Part shown: one piece after another, positions 27,371 through 36,599 of the stretch
How the letters are laid out: the number at the start of each line of letters is the position of its first letter
How positions within the stretch are numbered: position 1 is the first letter of the stretch
Assembly: GCA_015068325.1 (NCBI GenBank)
Contig: SVKQ01000010.1
Coordinates: 1 to 64,000, forward strand
Direction of reading: 5' to 3'
From: Oscillospiraceae bacterium
GTDB lineage: Bacteria > Bacillota > Clostridia > Oscillospirales > Oscillospiraceae
Length of the DNA stretch: 64,000 nucleotides
Made by a program: the position numbers and the translations under genes
The notes under the pieces: generated by a model
The model's input: only the letters and a program-made list of their open reading frames with translations
What the model was told of the DNA's origin: nothing
The model's database searches: none

Positions 27371-27727
27371 CGCAGATTCTCCTCATCTTTCCTTATTATT
27401 TCAGAGCCGTTCTGACCGGCCCCGGTTCTCAGAAGCGGATTGTTCCGTGCAGGACGCGCACCAGGCATTTTCCACGGCACAAGGACAAAGAAAAAACCAA
27501 AATGTATACAATCTAAACAAAGACATTATACTCGCAAAAGAATAACGTGTCAATCCCTCTTTCTCCCCTTCCTCGCGAATGGGGTCGTTCCGAACAGGGT
27601 GGTTTTGGAAATAGCATTGACTTACGGCGGTGTTGCGGCTATGATACAGACAACGGAAGAGAAACCGGCCCCGGTGAGAAACAAGCAGATTGTTGCACAC
27701 CGGAGGCGGAGGAGACAGAGGTGCGGT

Positions 27728-28351
27728 ATGGGCAACTGGGCGTATCTCATCGTGATTCTGATCGGCTACCTGTTGGGGACCTCCAACATGGCCGTATATC
27801 TGGCCGCGGCCAAAGGCGTGGATCTCCGTGCGGGAGGCAGCGGCAATCCGGGCGCCTCCAACGCCATGATTCTGATGGGGTGGCGGGCCGGCGTCATCGT
27901 GGGGCTTCACGACATCGGCAAGGCCGTGGCGGCAGTGCTGCTGGCGAAGACGCTTTTTCCGGCGCTGGCCTTCGGCGGCGTGGTGACGGGGGTGGCCTGT
28001 GTGCTGGGGCATATGTTTCCCTTTTACATGAAATTTCGAGGGGGGAAGGGCTTCGCGGCCTATTTGGGTATGACCATCGCCCTGGAGTGGAAGTTCGCGC
28101 TGGTGCTGCTGGCGGTGGTGGCGCTGGTGACGCTGCTGACCGACTACATCGTGGTGGGCACCATGGCCACGGTGATCTCTTTCCCCGTCTACTGCGCCGT
28201 GACCCACAGTGTGATTGCAGCAGCGGTGCTCTGCGTGGCCTCCGGTATGATCATCTACAAGCACCGGGCCAATCTGGTGCGCATCGCCCGGGGCACGGAG
28301 ATCGGCCTGCGCAGCGCCAACCGCGGCGAGCACCGCAGTGACCGGAAGTGA
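27728..28351 (+). CDS. plsY: Glycerol-3-phosphate acyltransferase PlsY
   Basis: GSGNPGASNAMILMGWRAG, VLGHMFPFYMKFRGGKGFAAYLG; ATG at 27728. Confidence 0.92.
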   Translation: MGNWAYLIVILIGYLLGTSNMAVYLAAAKGVDLRAGGSGNPGASNAMILMGWRAGVIVGLHDIGKAVAAVLLAKTLFPALAFGGVVTGVACVLGHMFPFYMKFRGGKGFAAYLGMTIALEWKFALVLLAVVALVTLLTDYIVVGTMATVISFPVYCAVTHSVIAAAVLCVASGMIIYKHRANLVRIARGTEIGLRSANRGEHRSDRK

Positions 28352-28372
28352 GAGATATCCCTGCGACATAGA

Positions 28373-28403
28373 AAACGCCTGAGATCCGTGATCTCAGGCG
28401 TTT
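28373..28403. terminator. Bidirectional terminator between plsY and citXG
   Basis: AAACGCCTGAGAT-CCGTG-ATCTCAGGCGTTT. Confidence 0.85.
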
Positions 28404-29782
28404 GTTTCGTCTTCTGCAGGGGCGTGTGACCAGTCGTGCAGGAAATATGTGGCGGCCAGCAGGTCGGCGCAGCCGCCAGGGGAGAGATTGCGCGCGACGA
28501 ACCAGGTATCCAGCGCGGCGATCGCCGCCGTGTCAGGCAGGGGAGATCGCTCCAGCAGGGCCCTCGCCCGTTCCGCTGCCTCCGCCGCCAGGGCGGCGCC
28601 GCCCCGGGAGAGCATGTTGGTGTCTGTGCCCCGGGCGATGAGGTGCAGCAGGGCGACGGCGCCGGCGTCATTGCGGCTGCATCCGGCGGCCAGCGCTGCT
28701 TCAAAGGCCGGTAGCGCCGCGTCCCGCACGCCGGGAAGGCCTGCGGCGACCTCGCCCCGGATACCGGGAAGGCCACAGGTCAAATAGAGCCGCTGACCCG
28801 CCGTCAGCTGCTCCGGCGGCAGGGTGCAGATCGACGCCAGATCCCGTTTTGACGCATCAGCGGTGAGAGCGGCGCACTGGTCCAGGATGCGGGAGATGTC
28901 CCGACAGGGGGCCTCCGGCCGCCACAGACGGCCGATGGAGCCGCAGAGGGCGCCCAAGGTGAAGATGGCACCCTTGTGGGTGTTCACGCCACCGGTGGCG
29001 GCGTACATATCGGCCTCGGCGTCCCGGCCGGCAATGCGGAGCAGATGGAACGTCTCCTCCGGCGCCGACGCGGCGGTGTTTTGCCCAATGGATACGGCGC
29101 GCACCCAGTAGGACTCCAAAGCTCGGATGCTGGCGCGGAAAGTGGAGAGGTCCATGTCCCGGTGGCTGCCGGTGTTGGCCCGGTCCACCAGCCCCGGCTT
29201 GGGAGTGGTGTGTACCTCGTCCAGCAGGGCACCGGTGACCAAAGCAGACACGGCGGCGCAGTCGGCGGCGGCAAAATGGCGGGCCATGATCCGCCCGGTG
29301 GCGGCCCGCAGCTCCGGCACGGTATGGAGGCGGCGGGAGGCGCAGCCCCGGCCCGGCGCGCCGCAGACGAGGCAGCCGCGCTCGGGCCGCCCCACGGCGG
29401 AGCGGTCCAGCTTCTCGCCGGCGGCAGTCAGCACGTCCATGTCGAACAGGCGGCCCAGCCCGGAGCCGTCCTCGATGGCGGCGCAAAGACGCTTCAGCGC
29501 CAGCGCGTCGGCATCCACAGCCCACAGTCCCTCGCAGCCGGTATCTGCCCGGTATATCCGGCGGCAGAGTACCGGCAGGACGGCATGTTTCAGCGCCGCG
29601 TCCAGTGCGGTGCAGCCGGCGTGGAAGGCGCGGCGGATCAGCGGGGAGTCCTTGACCGGCCCCGCGATATTCATGGAGAAGGAAATCAGCGGCGTGCCGC
29701 AGCTGGCCAGCAGCTTCTGCTGTCGTGCCGCGCGCAGCTCCCGGGCCGCCAGCACCTCCGCCAGGGTCACTTCACGTTCCAT
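28394..29782 (-). CDS. citXG: Fused CitX-CitG (apo-citrate lyase phosphoribosyl-dephospho-CoA transferase / triphosphoribosyl-dephospho-CoA synthase)
   Basis: CitX part: SFSMNIAGPVKDSPLIRRAFHAG; CitG part: LLDEVHTTPKPGLVDRANTGSHRDMDLSTF, GGVNTHKGAIFTLG. Confidence 0.92.
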   Translation of the reverse strand: MEREVTLAEVLAARELRAARQQKLLASCGTPLISFSMNIAGPVKDSPLIRRAFHAGCTALDAALKHAVLPVLCRRIYRADTGCEGLWAVDADALALKRLCAAIEDGSGLGRLFDMDVLTAAGEKLDRSAVGRPERGCLVCGAPGRGCASRRLHTVPELRAATGRIMARHFAAADCAAVSALVTGALLDEVHTTPKPGLVDRANTGSHRDMDLSTFRASIRALESYWVRAVSIGQNTAASAPEETFHLLRIAGRDAEADMYAATGGVNTHKGAIFTLGALCGSIGRLWRPEAPCRDISRILDQCAALTADASKRDLASICTLPPEQLTAGQRLYLTCGLPGIRGEVAAGLPGVRDAALPAFEAALAAGCSRNDAGAVALLHLIARGTDTNMLSRGGAALAAEAAERARALLERSPLPDTAAIAALDTWFVARNLSPGGCADLLAATYFLHDWSHAPAEDETNA

Positions 29783-29799
29783 GCAGAAAACCCCTTTGC

Positions 29800-30840
29800 T
29801 CAATAGTGGCGGACGTCATTTGCCGCCTGTATGGCGCGGATCACGCCTGCCGCCTCCGGCGAGGTGAAATAGCGCAAGGTGGCATCCGGCAGCATGTCGG
29901 CCACCGCGGCCAGTTCGCCGTCGTGGATGGCCTGGCGCACGGTGCTGGCGCTGATGGCCCGGCCGTTTTCCTCCAGCCGGGGGATGACCCGGCACTCGAT
30001 GCCCAGCTCCGGCAGGCGCTCGGCCATGATGCGGTTGTAGCCGGCGGTGACGCGGCTGGCGGGCTCCGCCCCTACGTAGCGGCGGGTGACGCCCAGCGCG
30101 GCGGCGATCTGGCCGAACACCGCCAGATCCAGCCGGGCGTGGGCAGCGATGACCGCATCCTCATCCGGCAGGAAGTAGCTGGGGAAGGTGGCCGAGCTGA
30201 TGATGTAGGGTCCGGAGTCGTGACAGATCACGTTGGGCAGATGGGCCACGCCCCGGTGCACCAGTTGACGGCGTACAGCAAAGGGGATGGGGCCCGATTC
30301 CTCGCTGAGGACGAACAGATGGACGAAGTCGCTTTCCGCAGCGGCCCGGTCCACCAGATGCAGATGGCCCAGCGTGAAGGGATTGGCGTGCATCACCACG
30401 GCGGCGGACACGCCCGGCCGCCGGGACCGCGCCAGCGCGCGGCAGTAGTCGGCAAAGCCGGTGCGGCGGTTCTCCATAAATACGGCCTCGCCGTCCGCCC
30501 GGGCGATCTCGTAGAAGCCCAGGTCGGCGAAGAAACGGGTGTTTTTCACCTTGGTATAGAGAAACACGTGGGTGTTTCCGCGGGCAGCCTGCACCTCCAT
30601 CAGGTGGCTGACCACCTGGTTCAGAAGTCCCTCGCCCTGACGTCCGCCGTCCACGGCCAGGCAGCGGATGGTGCTGTCGAAGGCGCTTCCTGTGGCCACC
30701 GCGCGGCCGTCCTCATCAAAGACGGCGCAGGTATAGTCCAGATTCCGGTCGCGCCGGATGCCCTCCTGCTGCAGCAGGGCATCCACCTGCGCCATAGCGC
30801 GGGCGTCGCGGGGGGATATGGCTGTCAATACGTCAGACAT
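29800..30840 (-). CDS. citC: [Citrate (pro-3S)-lyase] ligase
   Basis: AVVMHANPFTLGHLHLVDRAAAESDFVHLFVLSEE, EPASRVTAGYNRIMAERLPELGIECRVIPRLEENGRAISASTVRQAI. Confidence 0.93.
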   Translation of the reverse strand: MSDVLTAISPRDARAMAQVDALLQQEGIRRDRNLDYTCAVFDEDGRAVATGSAFDSTIRCLAVDGGRQGEGLLNQVVSHLMEVQAARGNTHVFLYTKVKNTRFFADLGFYEIARADGEAVFMENRRTGFADYCRALARSRRPGVSAAVVMHANPFTLGHLHLVDRAAAESDFVHLFVLSEESGPIPFAVRRQLVHRGVAHLPNVICHDSGPYIISSATFPSYFLPDEDAVIAAHARLDLAVFGQIAAALGVTRRYVGAEPASRVTAGYNRIMAERLPELGIECRVIPRLEENGRAISASTVRQAIHDGELAAVADMLPDATLRYFTSPEAAGVIRAIQAANDVRHY

Positions 30841-30900
30841 GCAGATCACCTCAGGATACAGCTTCCAGTCTATTATAACAGAGTTATCTGCGCAGGGAAA

Positions 30901-30934
30901 GCAAAACCGTCCGGCAGCAGCCGGACGGTTTTGC
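30901..30934. terminator. Intrinsic terminator downstream of the CitMHS gene (- strand)
   Basis: GCAAAACCGTCCGGC-AGCA-GCCGGACGGTTTTGC. Confidence 0.75.
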
Positions 30935-30945
30935 GGCGTGGGCAG

Positions 30946-32361
30946 TCACAGCGGCATGATGCCCAGCAAGATGGCGAACAGCATGCACAGGATCGAGAAG
31001 ACCCAGACGTAGAAGAAGCTGGACTTGATATGGTCCTTGATGTCCACGTCCGCCAGGCCGATGCCCAGCAGCGTGGCCGGCACCATGGGGCTGATGAAGG
31101 TGGCGCAGTTGCGGCAGACCACCATGGCCACGGCGATGGGCAGCGCCTCCACGCCGAAAGCTTGGCCGATGCCGATGATGACGGGCAGCATGCCGTAGAA
31201 GTAGCTGTCGGTATCGAAGGCCAGAGCCAGCGGCACGGACAGGATGCCGATGATCAACGGCAGGTGCTGGCCCAGGGCCGCAGGCAGCGCGCTGGAGACC
31301 AAGTTGGCCAGGCAGCGGACCACAGAGGGGACCGATCCGGCGGCCAGCTCCATGGTCTTGGCGGCGGCCACTGCCAGGCCGCCCTTGTCGTCGGGAACAA
31401 AGCTTGTGGTCAGGATGCCCATCAGCACGGCGGCGCCCATCAGAGTGGAACACATCATCAGGGCAGGACCGGCGTGGAGGTTGATGATCTTCTTGTGCAT
31501 TTTGGCGGTGAAGCCGTAGTTGACGAACAGAGCGATGGCGCAGCCCAGCATAAACGGGAAGTAGCTGGGGAACACATCCCAGATCAGCATGGCGATGACC
31601 GCCAGCGTCAGCAGGATGTTGAAGAGGAACAGCTTGGGACGGGCCAACTCGTTTTCCACGGCGGCGGTCTGCTCCTCGATGATCACCTCGCCGTGCTCCG
31701 CGGCCAGTCTGCCGTAGAGACCGGCGCCGCGGGCCTTCTCCTGAAAACCGGAGAAGACGGCGTGGACCAGAGCCAGCACGATGCCGAAGATCTGGATGGG
31801 CAGGATGGTCTGCCACAGGGAGCCGGCCTCCATGCCCAACACCGAGGCCGCGCGCATGGTGGGCCCGGCCCAGGGCATCAGGTTCAGCACGCCCATGGAC
31901 AGCACGGCGATGCGCAGAAGCGTGGTGGGCCGCATATGCATCCGCTTGTACACGGGCAACATGGCCGGGATCACGATGCAGAAGGTGGAGGCGCCGCCGC
32001 CGTCCAGATGGCCCACCAGGGCGATGACGGCGGAGACGAGGGTGACGCCGACCACGCTGTCGCCCACCAGCTTCATCAGCTTGCCGATGATCACGTCGAA
32101 CATGCCGGCGTCGGTCATGATGCCGAAGTACAGCACGCTGAACACGAACAGGGCCGCTGTGGGACCAGTACTGGAGAAGCCAGATTTGATCATAGAGGCG
32201 ATCTGCGCAAAGTCGTAGCGGCCGCCGATGACCAGAATGACGGCGAGGATGGTGGGCCATGTAATGAAAGCGATGGCCGGCTGGGTCTTGCTCTTGAACA
32301 GTGTCACCACAATGGCGACGATGGTCAGCAAGCCGAGAATTCCAACGATGGTATCAGTCAT
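30946..32361 (-). CDS. CitMHS-family citrate-Me2+/H+ symporter
   Basis: ATG at 32361; MTDTIVGILGLLTIVAIVVTLFKSKTQPAIAFITWPTILA.., GLVGHLDGGGASTFCIVIPAMLPVYKRMHMRPTTLL; co-located with citrate lyase. Confidence 0.88.
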   Translation of the reverse strand: MTDTIVGILGLLTIVAIVVTLFKSKTQPAIAFITWPTILAVILVIGGRYDFAQIASMIKSGFSSTGPTAALFVFSVLYFGIMTDAGMFDVIIGKLMKLVGDSVVGVTLVSAVIALVGHLDGGGASTFCIVIPAMLPVYKRMHMRPTTLLRIAVLSMGVLNLMPWAGPTMRAASVLGMEAGSLWQTILPIQIFGIVLALVHAVFSGFQEKARGAGLYGRLAAEHGEVIIEEQTAAVENELARPKLFLFNILLTLAVIAMLIWDVFPSYFPFMLGCAIALFVNYGFTAKMHKKIINLHAGPALMMCSTLMGAAVLMGILTTSFVPDDKGGLAVAAAKTMELAAGSVPSVVRCLANLVSSALPAALGQHLPLIIGILSVPLALAFDTDSYFYGMLPVIIGIGQAFGVEALPIAVAMVVCRNCATFISPMVPATLLGIGLADVDIKDHIKSSFFYVWVFSILCMLFAILLGIMPL

Positions 32362-32405
32362 GTAAGATCCCCTTTCATATGTGTCGTTCCGCGCGGCGGC
32401 GGGGA

Positions 32406-33962
32406 TTACAGCGTGTAAGGCTTGATCTTGCGGACCACGTCCAGGATGGTGCCGTCCCGGGCCTCCAGCACAGCCACCACCTTGTCCTCCCACTCCAGAT
32501 CATCGGGGCGGCCGACGAGGCTGTAGGCTTTCTCCTTCAATTCCTCGATGGGAACATGCCGGATGCCGGCGGCATCCAGACACTCGATCAGATCCTGGCG
32601 CAGGGGGTTCACGGCGATGCCGTAGTCGGTGACCAGCACGTCTACGCAGTCACCGGGGGTGGTGACGGTGACCACGTGCTCACAGACAGTGGCCATGCGG
32701 CCGCGGATCAACGGGGTGACGATGATGCAGCACTTGCTGCCGGCCGCCGTGTCGGGGTGGCCGCCGGGAGCACCGCGCAGCACGCCGTCGGATCCAGTCA
32801 GCACGTTGACATTGAAGCCGGTGTCGATCTCCAGCGCGGCCAGCACCACGAAGTCCAGCTTATTGACGAAGGCGCCCTTGTTGGCGGGGTTGGCGTACTG
32901 GGAGGCGCTCATCTCAAAGTGATTGGGCGTCTGGTTGATGGAGTTCACCGCGTCCAGGTCGAAGTCCTGCACGTCGATGACTTTGTCCACCTTGCCCTTC
33001 TTCAGCAGCTCCACCATGGGGCCGCAGATGCCGCCGATGGCCCAGCCCATCCGGATGTTCCGCTCGTCCATGTACTTCTCCAGGAACAGGTTGGCCGCCA
33101 GAGAGGGGCCGCCTACGCCGGTCTGGAAGGAGAAGCCGTCCTTGAAATACGGGGTGGCGGCGATGACGCGGGCTACGTTCTCGGCCATCATCAGGTCGCG
33201 GGGGTTCTGGGAGATGCGGGCGGCGGAGGAGGCGATCTTCCGGGGATTGCCGATGGAGTCCACCACCACGACGGCGTCCACATCGATGGCCTCCACGCTG
33301 GCGGGCATGTTGGGGAAGTCCACCAGACAGTCGGTGACCACCACCACGTGGTCGGCGTACTTGGCGTCGGTCATGGCGTAGCCCATGGAACCGCAGTTGC
33401 TCTTGCCGCCGATGCCGCGGCAGTTGCCCACGCAGTCGCTGGTGGGGGCGGCCACGAAGGCGATGTCGATGTGTACCTCGCCGCCCTCGATGGCACGGGG
33501 CCGCCCGCCGTGGCTGCGGATGATGGCAGGCGTCTTCAGCTTGCCGGCGGAAACCACCTCGCCCATCCGGCCGCGGATACCGCTGGTCTGGATGCCGATG
33601 ACCTTGCCCTGCTCGATGTAGTCGGCGATGGGGTCGTGGGCGCTGCCCAGGCTGGTGGCGGCGATGGTCAGATCCTGCAGGCCCAGCTCCTCGATGGCGG
33701 CTTTCATGACCATGTTGACCACGAAGTCGCCGTCCCGCAGGTGGTGGTGGAAGCTGAAGGTCATGCCGTCCCGGGCACCGCACTGGCGCAGGGCGTCGGC
33801 CAGCGTCTCCACGATCTTGCTCTCCTGAGGCTTCTCATAGCGGCGGGTGCGGGGAGAGGCCTTCTGGATATATTTGCCGTCCATGTAGTTCTTGCCCTGA
33901 TAAACCTCCTTGCCGTTTGTCAGCAGGAAATCAGGAATGTCTCTTCCAACTGCGTTTTTCAT
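32406..33962 (-). CDS. citF: Citrate lyase alpha subunit
   Basis: MKNAVGRDIPDFLL, GARDGMTFSFHHHLRDGDFVVNMVM, ADYIEQGKVIGIQTSGIRGRMGE. Confidence 0.95.
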   Translation of the reverse strand: MKNAVGRDIPDFLLTNGKEVYQGKNYMDGKYIQKASPRTRRYEKPQESKIVETLADALRQCGARDGMTFSFHHHLRDGDFVVNMVMKAAIEELGLQDLTIAATSLGSAHDPIADYIEQGKVIGIQTSGIRGRMGEVVSAGKLKTPAIIRSHGGRPRAIEGGEVHIDIAFVAAPTSDCVGNCRGIGGKSNCGSMGYAMTDAKYADHVVVVTDCLVDFPNMPASVEAIDVDAVVVVDSIGNPRKIASSAARISQNPRDLMMAENVARVIAATPYFKDGFSFQTGVGGPSLAANLFLEKYMDERNIRMGWAIGGICGPMVELLKKGKVDKVIDVQDFDLDAVNSINQTPNHFEMSASQYANPANKGAFVNKLDFVVLAALEIDTGFNVNVLTGSDGVLRGAPGGHPDTAAGSKCCIIVTPLIRGRMATVCEHVVTVTTPGDCVDVLVTDYGIAVNPLRQDLIECLDAAGIRHVPIEELKEKAYSLVGRPDDLEWEDKVVAVLEARDGTILDVVRKIKPYTL

Positions 33963-34873
33963 ACCAGATCCCCCTCATACATGCCGCAGGCCCGGGCCAG
34001 GCGAAGCGTCCGCTCGGCGCCGGGGATGAACGCGATATCGATCATTTTGCCGTCCACGGTGAACACACCCACGCCGGCGGCGGACTGCTCCCGGTACGCG
34101 CGGACGATCTTTTCCGCCTGCGCGACTTCCTTTTCGGTGGGGGCAAACGTCTGGTGGACAAAGCGGATCTGCTTGGGATTGATAAGGCTTTTGCCGTCAA
34201 AGCCCATGGCCTTGTTCTGCAGCACCTCGGCCTCGAAGCCCTCCTGGTCATCCAGATTGGTGAACACGGTGTCGAAACACTGGACGCCGGCGGCGCGGGC
34301 CGCGATGAGCATCATGCCGCGGGCGGTGACCATGTCGATGCCGTCGGGCGTGGGCTTGGTCTGCATGCACTTGCGGAAATCGCCGCCGGAGATGGCCACG
34401 CCGAACATGCGGTCCGAGGCGGCGCAGATCTCGTAGGCGTTCAGGATGCCCTTGGGGCTCTCCAGCGCCGCCATCAGCAGCGTGCGGCCCACCTCCACGC
34501 CGAACTCCCGCTCGGCGTCCTCCACGGCGTCCTCCACCGTGCGGACATCCTGAGCGCTCTCGCACTTGGCGATGCGGATACCGTCGGCTCCGCCGGCCAC
34601 GCAGACGCGGATATCCTCCTGCCAGTGGGGGGTGTCCAGCCCGTTGATGCGGACGATGACCTCGGTGTCGCCGTAGTCAATGGTCTTGAGGGCGTGATAC
34701 AGGGAGAAGCGGGCGGCGTCCTTCTGGTTCTCCGCCACGGCATCCTCCAGGTCCAGCATGATGCTGTCCACGCCATAGATGTAGGCATCCTTGATGAGGC
34801 CCGGCTTCTGGGCGCTCATGAAGATCATGGAGCGGCGCAGGCGGAACCGCTCAGGCTTGGGACGAGGGATCAT
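33959..34873 (-). CDS. citE: Citrate lyase beta subunit
   Basis: RRSMIFMSAQKPGLIKDAYIYGVDSIMLDLEDAVAENQKDAAR, VRINGLDTP, GFDGKSLINPKQI. Confidence 0.95.
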   Translation of the reverse strand: MIPRPKPERFRLRRSMIFMSAQKPGLIKDAYIYGVDSIMLDLEDAVAENQKDAARFSLYHALKTIDYGDTEVIVRINGLDTPHWQEDIRVCVAGGADGIRIAKCESAQDVRTVEDAVEDAEREFGVEVGRTLLMAALESPKGILNAYEICAASDRMFGVAISGGDFRKCMQTKPTPDGIDMVTARGMMLIAARAAGVQCFDTVFTNLDDQEGFEAEVLQNKAMGFDGKSLINPKQIRFVHQTFAPTEKEVAQAEKIVRAYREQSAAGVGVFTVDGKMIDIAFIPGAERTLRLARACGMYEGDLV

Positions 34874-35172
34874 TGGATCACACCTCCCCAGGGAATATTG
34901 GCCGCAGACTGGTCACAGCTGCGGAACACCGCGCACTCCACACGGGCCTTCAGGGTACAGTCCAAGGCGCCCTTGTCCACCACGGTGACACGGGCGTTTT
35001 CCACGCCCAACCGCTCCAGCGTCTCCAGCACGGTGGTCTTGATCTGGCGGCCGTACTGGTTCATGACGCTGCTGTGCAGCTCCAGCGTCACGCCGCCCTC
35101 GGCGGGTTCCACTGTGATCTGGGCGTCGCTGGATTCCAGCGTGCCGGCCACGGCCGGCTTCAGGATCTCCAT
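34870..35172 (-). CDS. citD: Citrate lyase acyl carrier protein (gamma)
   Basis: MEILKPAVAGTLESSDAQITVEPAEGGVTLELHSSVMNQYGRQIKTTVLETLERLGVENARVTVVDKGALDCTLKARVE. Confidence 0.95.
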   Translation of the reverse strand: MEILKPAVAGTLESSDAQITVEPAEGGVTLELHSSVMNQYGRQIKTTVLETLERLGVENARVTVVDKGALDCTLKARVECAVFRSCDQSAANIPWGGVIQ

Positions 35173-35370
35173 ATACCTCTCCTCCTTTGTTATATCACGA
35201 TCGTATTTCACAACACCTATATAGTTTATCATATCATGCGGGACTCCCGCCGGCAAGGGAAAATCAGCCGACTTCGGCACGAAAACATGGGGCGGAAGCA
35301 TCAGAAAGAGAGCGTCTGCGGCCAACGGCCGCAGGCGCTCGTATGATCGGCAGCCTCTCAAACGGCGCGC

Positions 35371-36582
35371 TTACAGCGCAGCCTCCAGATGGGCGCGGAT
35401 AGCGGCGATAAAGTCGGCGCTGGTGACGGTAGTCACGGCCACGCCCTCATCCACCAAACCGGCCAGGTCCTTGGTCATCACGCCGTCGCCCAGAGTGTCT
35501 AGGCAGGCCTTCTCCAACCGGTCGGCGAAAGCAGTCAGGTCTGCAAGACCGTCCAGCTGGCCCCGCTTGCGCAGAGCGCCGGTCCAGGCGAAGATGGTGG
35601 CGATGGGGTTGGTAGAGGTGGCCTCGCCCTTCAGGTGGCGGTAGTAGTGCTTGGTCACGGTGCCGTGGGCGGCCTCGTACTCGGTGGTGCCATCGGGGGC
35701 CACCAGTACGCTGGTCATCATGGCCAGGGAGCCGAAGGCGGTGGATACCATGTCGCTCATCACGTCGCCGTCATAGTTCTTGCAGGCCCAGATGAAGCCG
35801 CCCTCGGAGCGGATGACGCGGGCCACGGCGTCATCGATCAGCGTATAGAAATAGGTGATGCCCAGCTCCTCGAACTTGGCCTTGTAGTTCTCGAACTCCT
35901 CCTCGAACACCTTTTTAAACTCGCCATCATAGATCTTGGCGATGGTGTCCTTGGTGGAGAACCACAGATCCTGCCTGGTGTCGATGGCGTACTGGAAGCA
36001 GGCCCGGGCGAAGGAGCGGATGCTTTTTTCCTTGTTGTGGGCGCCCTGCCACACGGCGGGGCCGTCCACCTTCTGCACGGTGAGGGTCTTCTCCTCACCG
36101 CTCTCGCCCTTGAAGGTCATGGTGCATACGCCGGGCTCCTCAGTATACAAATCCACGCTCTTGTACACGTCGCCGTAGGCGTGACGGGCGATGGTGATGG
36201 GCTTTTTCCAGTTCTTCACCACCGGGTGGATGGAGTCGATGAGGATGGGGGCGCGGAACACGGTGCCGTCCAGGATGGAGCGGATGGTGCCGTTGGGGCT
36301 CTTCCACATCTCGGTCAGCTGGGGGTATTCCTCCATACGCTGCTTGTTGGGGGTGATGGTGGCGCACTTGACGGCCACGCCCAGACGCTTGGTGGCGTTG
36401 GCGGCATCCACAGTGACCTGGTCCTTGGTCTCGTTGCGGTGCAGCAGGCCCAGGTCGTAGTACTCGGTCTTCAGCTCTACGAAGGGAAGGATCAGCTGAT
36501 CCTTGATCATCTGCCACAGCACACGGGTCATTTCGTCGCCGTCCATCTCCACCAGCGGCGTCGTCATGCGGATCTTTTCCAT
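35371..36582 (-). CDS. icd: NADP-type isocitrate dehydrogenase
   Basis: PLVEMDGDEMTRVLWQMIKDQLILPFVELKTEYYDLGLLHRNETKDQVTVDAANA, APDGTTEYEAAHGTVTKHYYRHLKGEATSTNPIATIFAWTGAL. Confidence 0.95.
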   Translation of the reverse strand: MEKIRMTTPLVEMDGDEMTRVLWQMIKDQLILPFVELKTEYYDLGLLHRNETKDQVTVDAANATKRLGVAVKCATITPNKQRMEEYPQLTEMWKSPNGTIRSILDGTVFRAPILIDSIHPVVKNWKKPITIARHAYGDVYKSVDLYTEEPGVCTMTFKGESGEEKTLTVQKVDGPAVWQGAHNKEKSIRSFARACFQYAIDTRQDLWFSTKDTIAKIYDGEFKKVFEEEFENYKAKFEELGITYFYTLIDDAVARVIRSEGGFIWACKNYDGDVMSDMVSTAFGSLAMMTSVLVAPDGTTEYEAAHGTVTKHYYRHLKGEATSTNPIATIFAWTGALRKRGQLDGLADLTAFADRLEKACLDTLGDGVMTKDLAGLVDEGVAVTTVTSADFIAAIRAHLEAAL

Positions 36583-36599
36583 GTCAAAATATTCCTCCC

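Noticed and set aside
29725-32418. 897-aa plus-strand ORF, very rich in H, D, Q and G
   Set aside because: Antisense to citC and CitMHS; composition artefact rather than a metal-binding protein.
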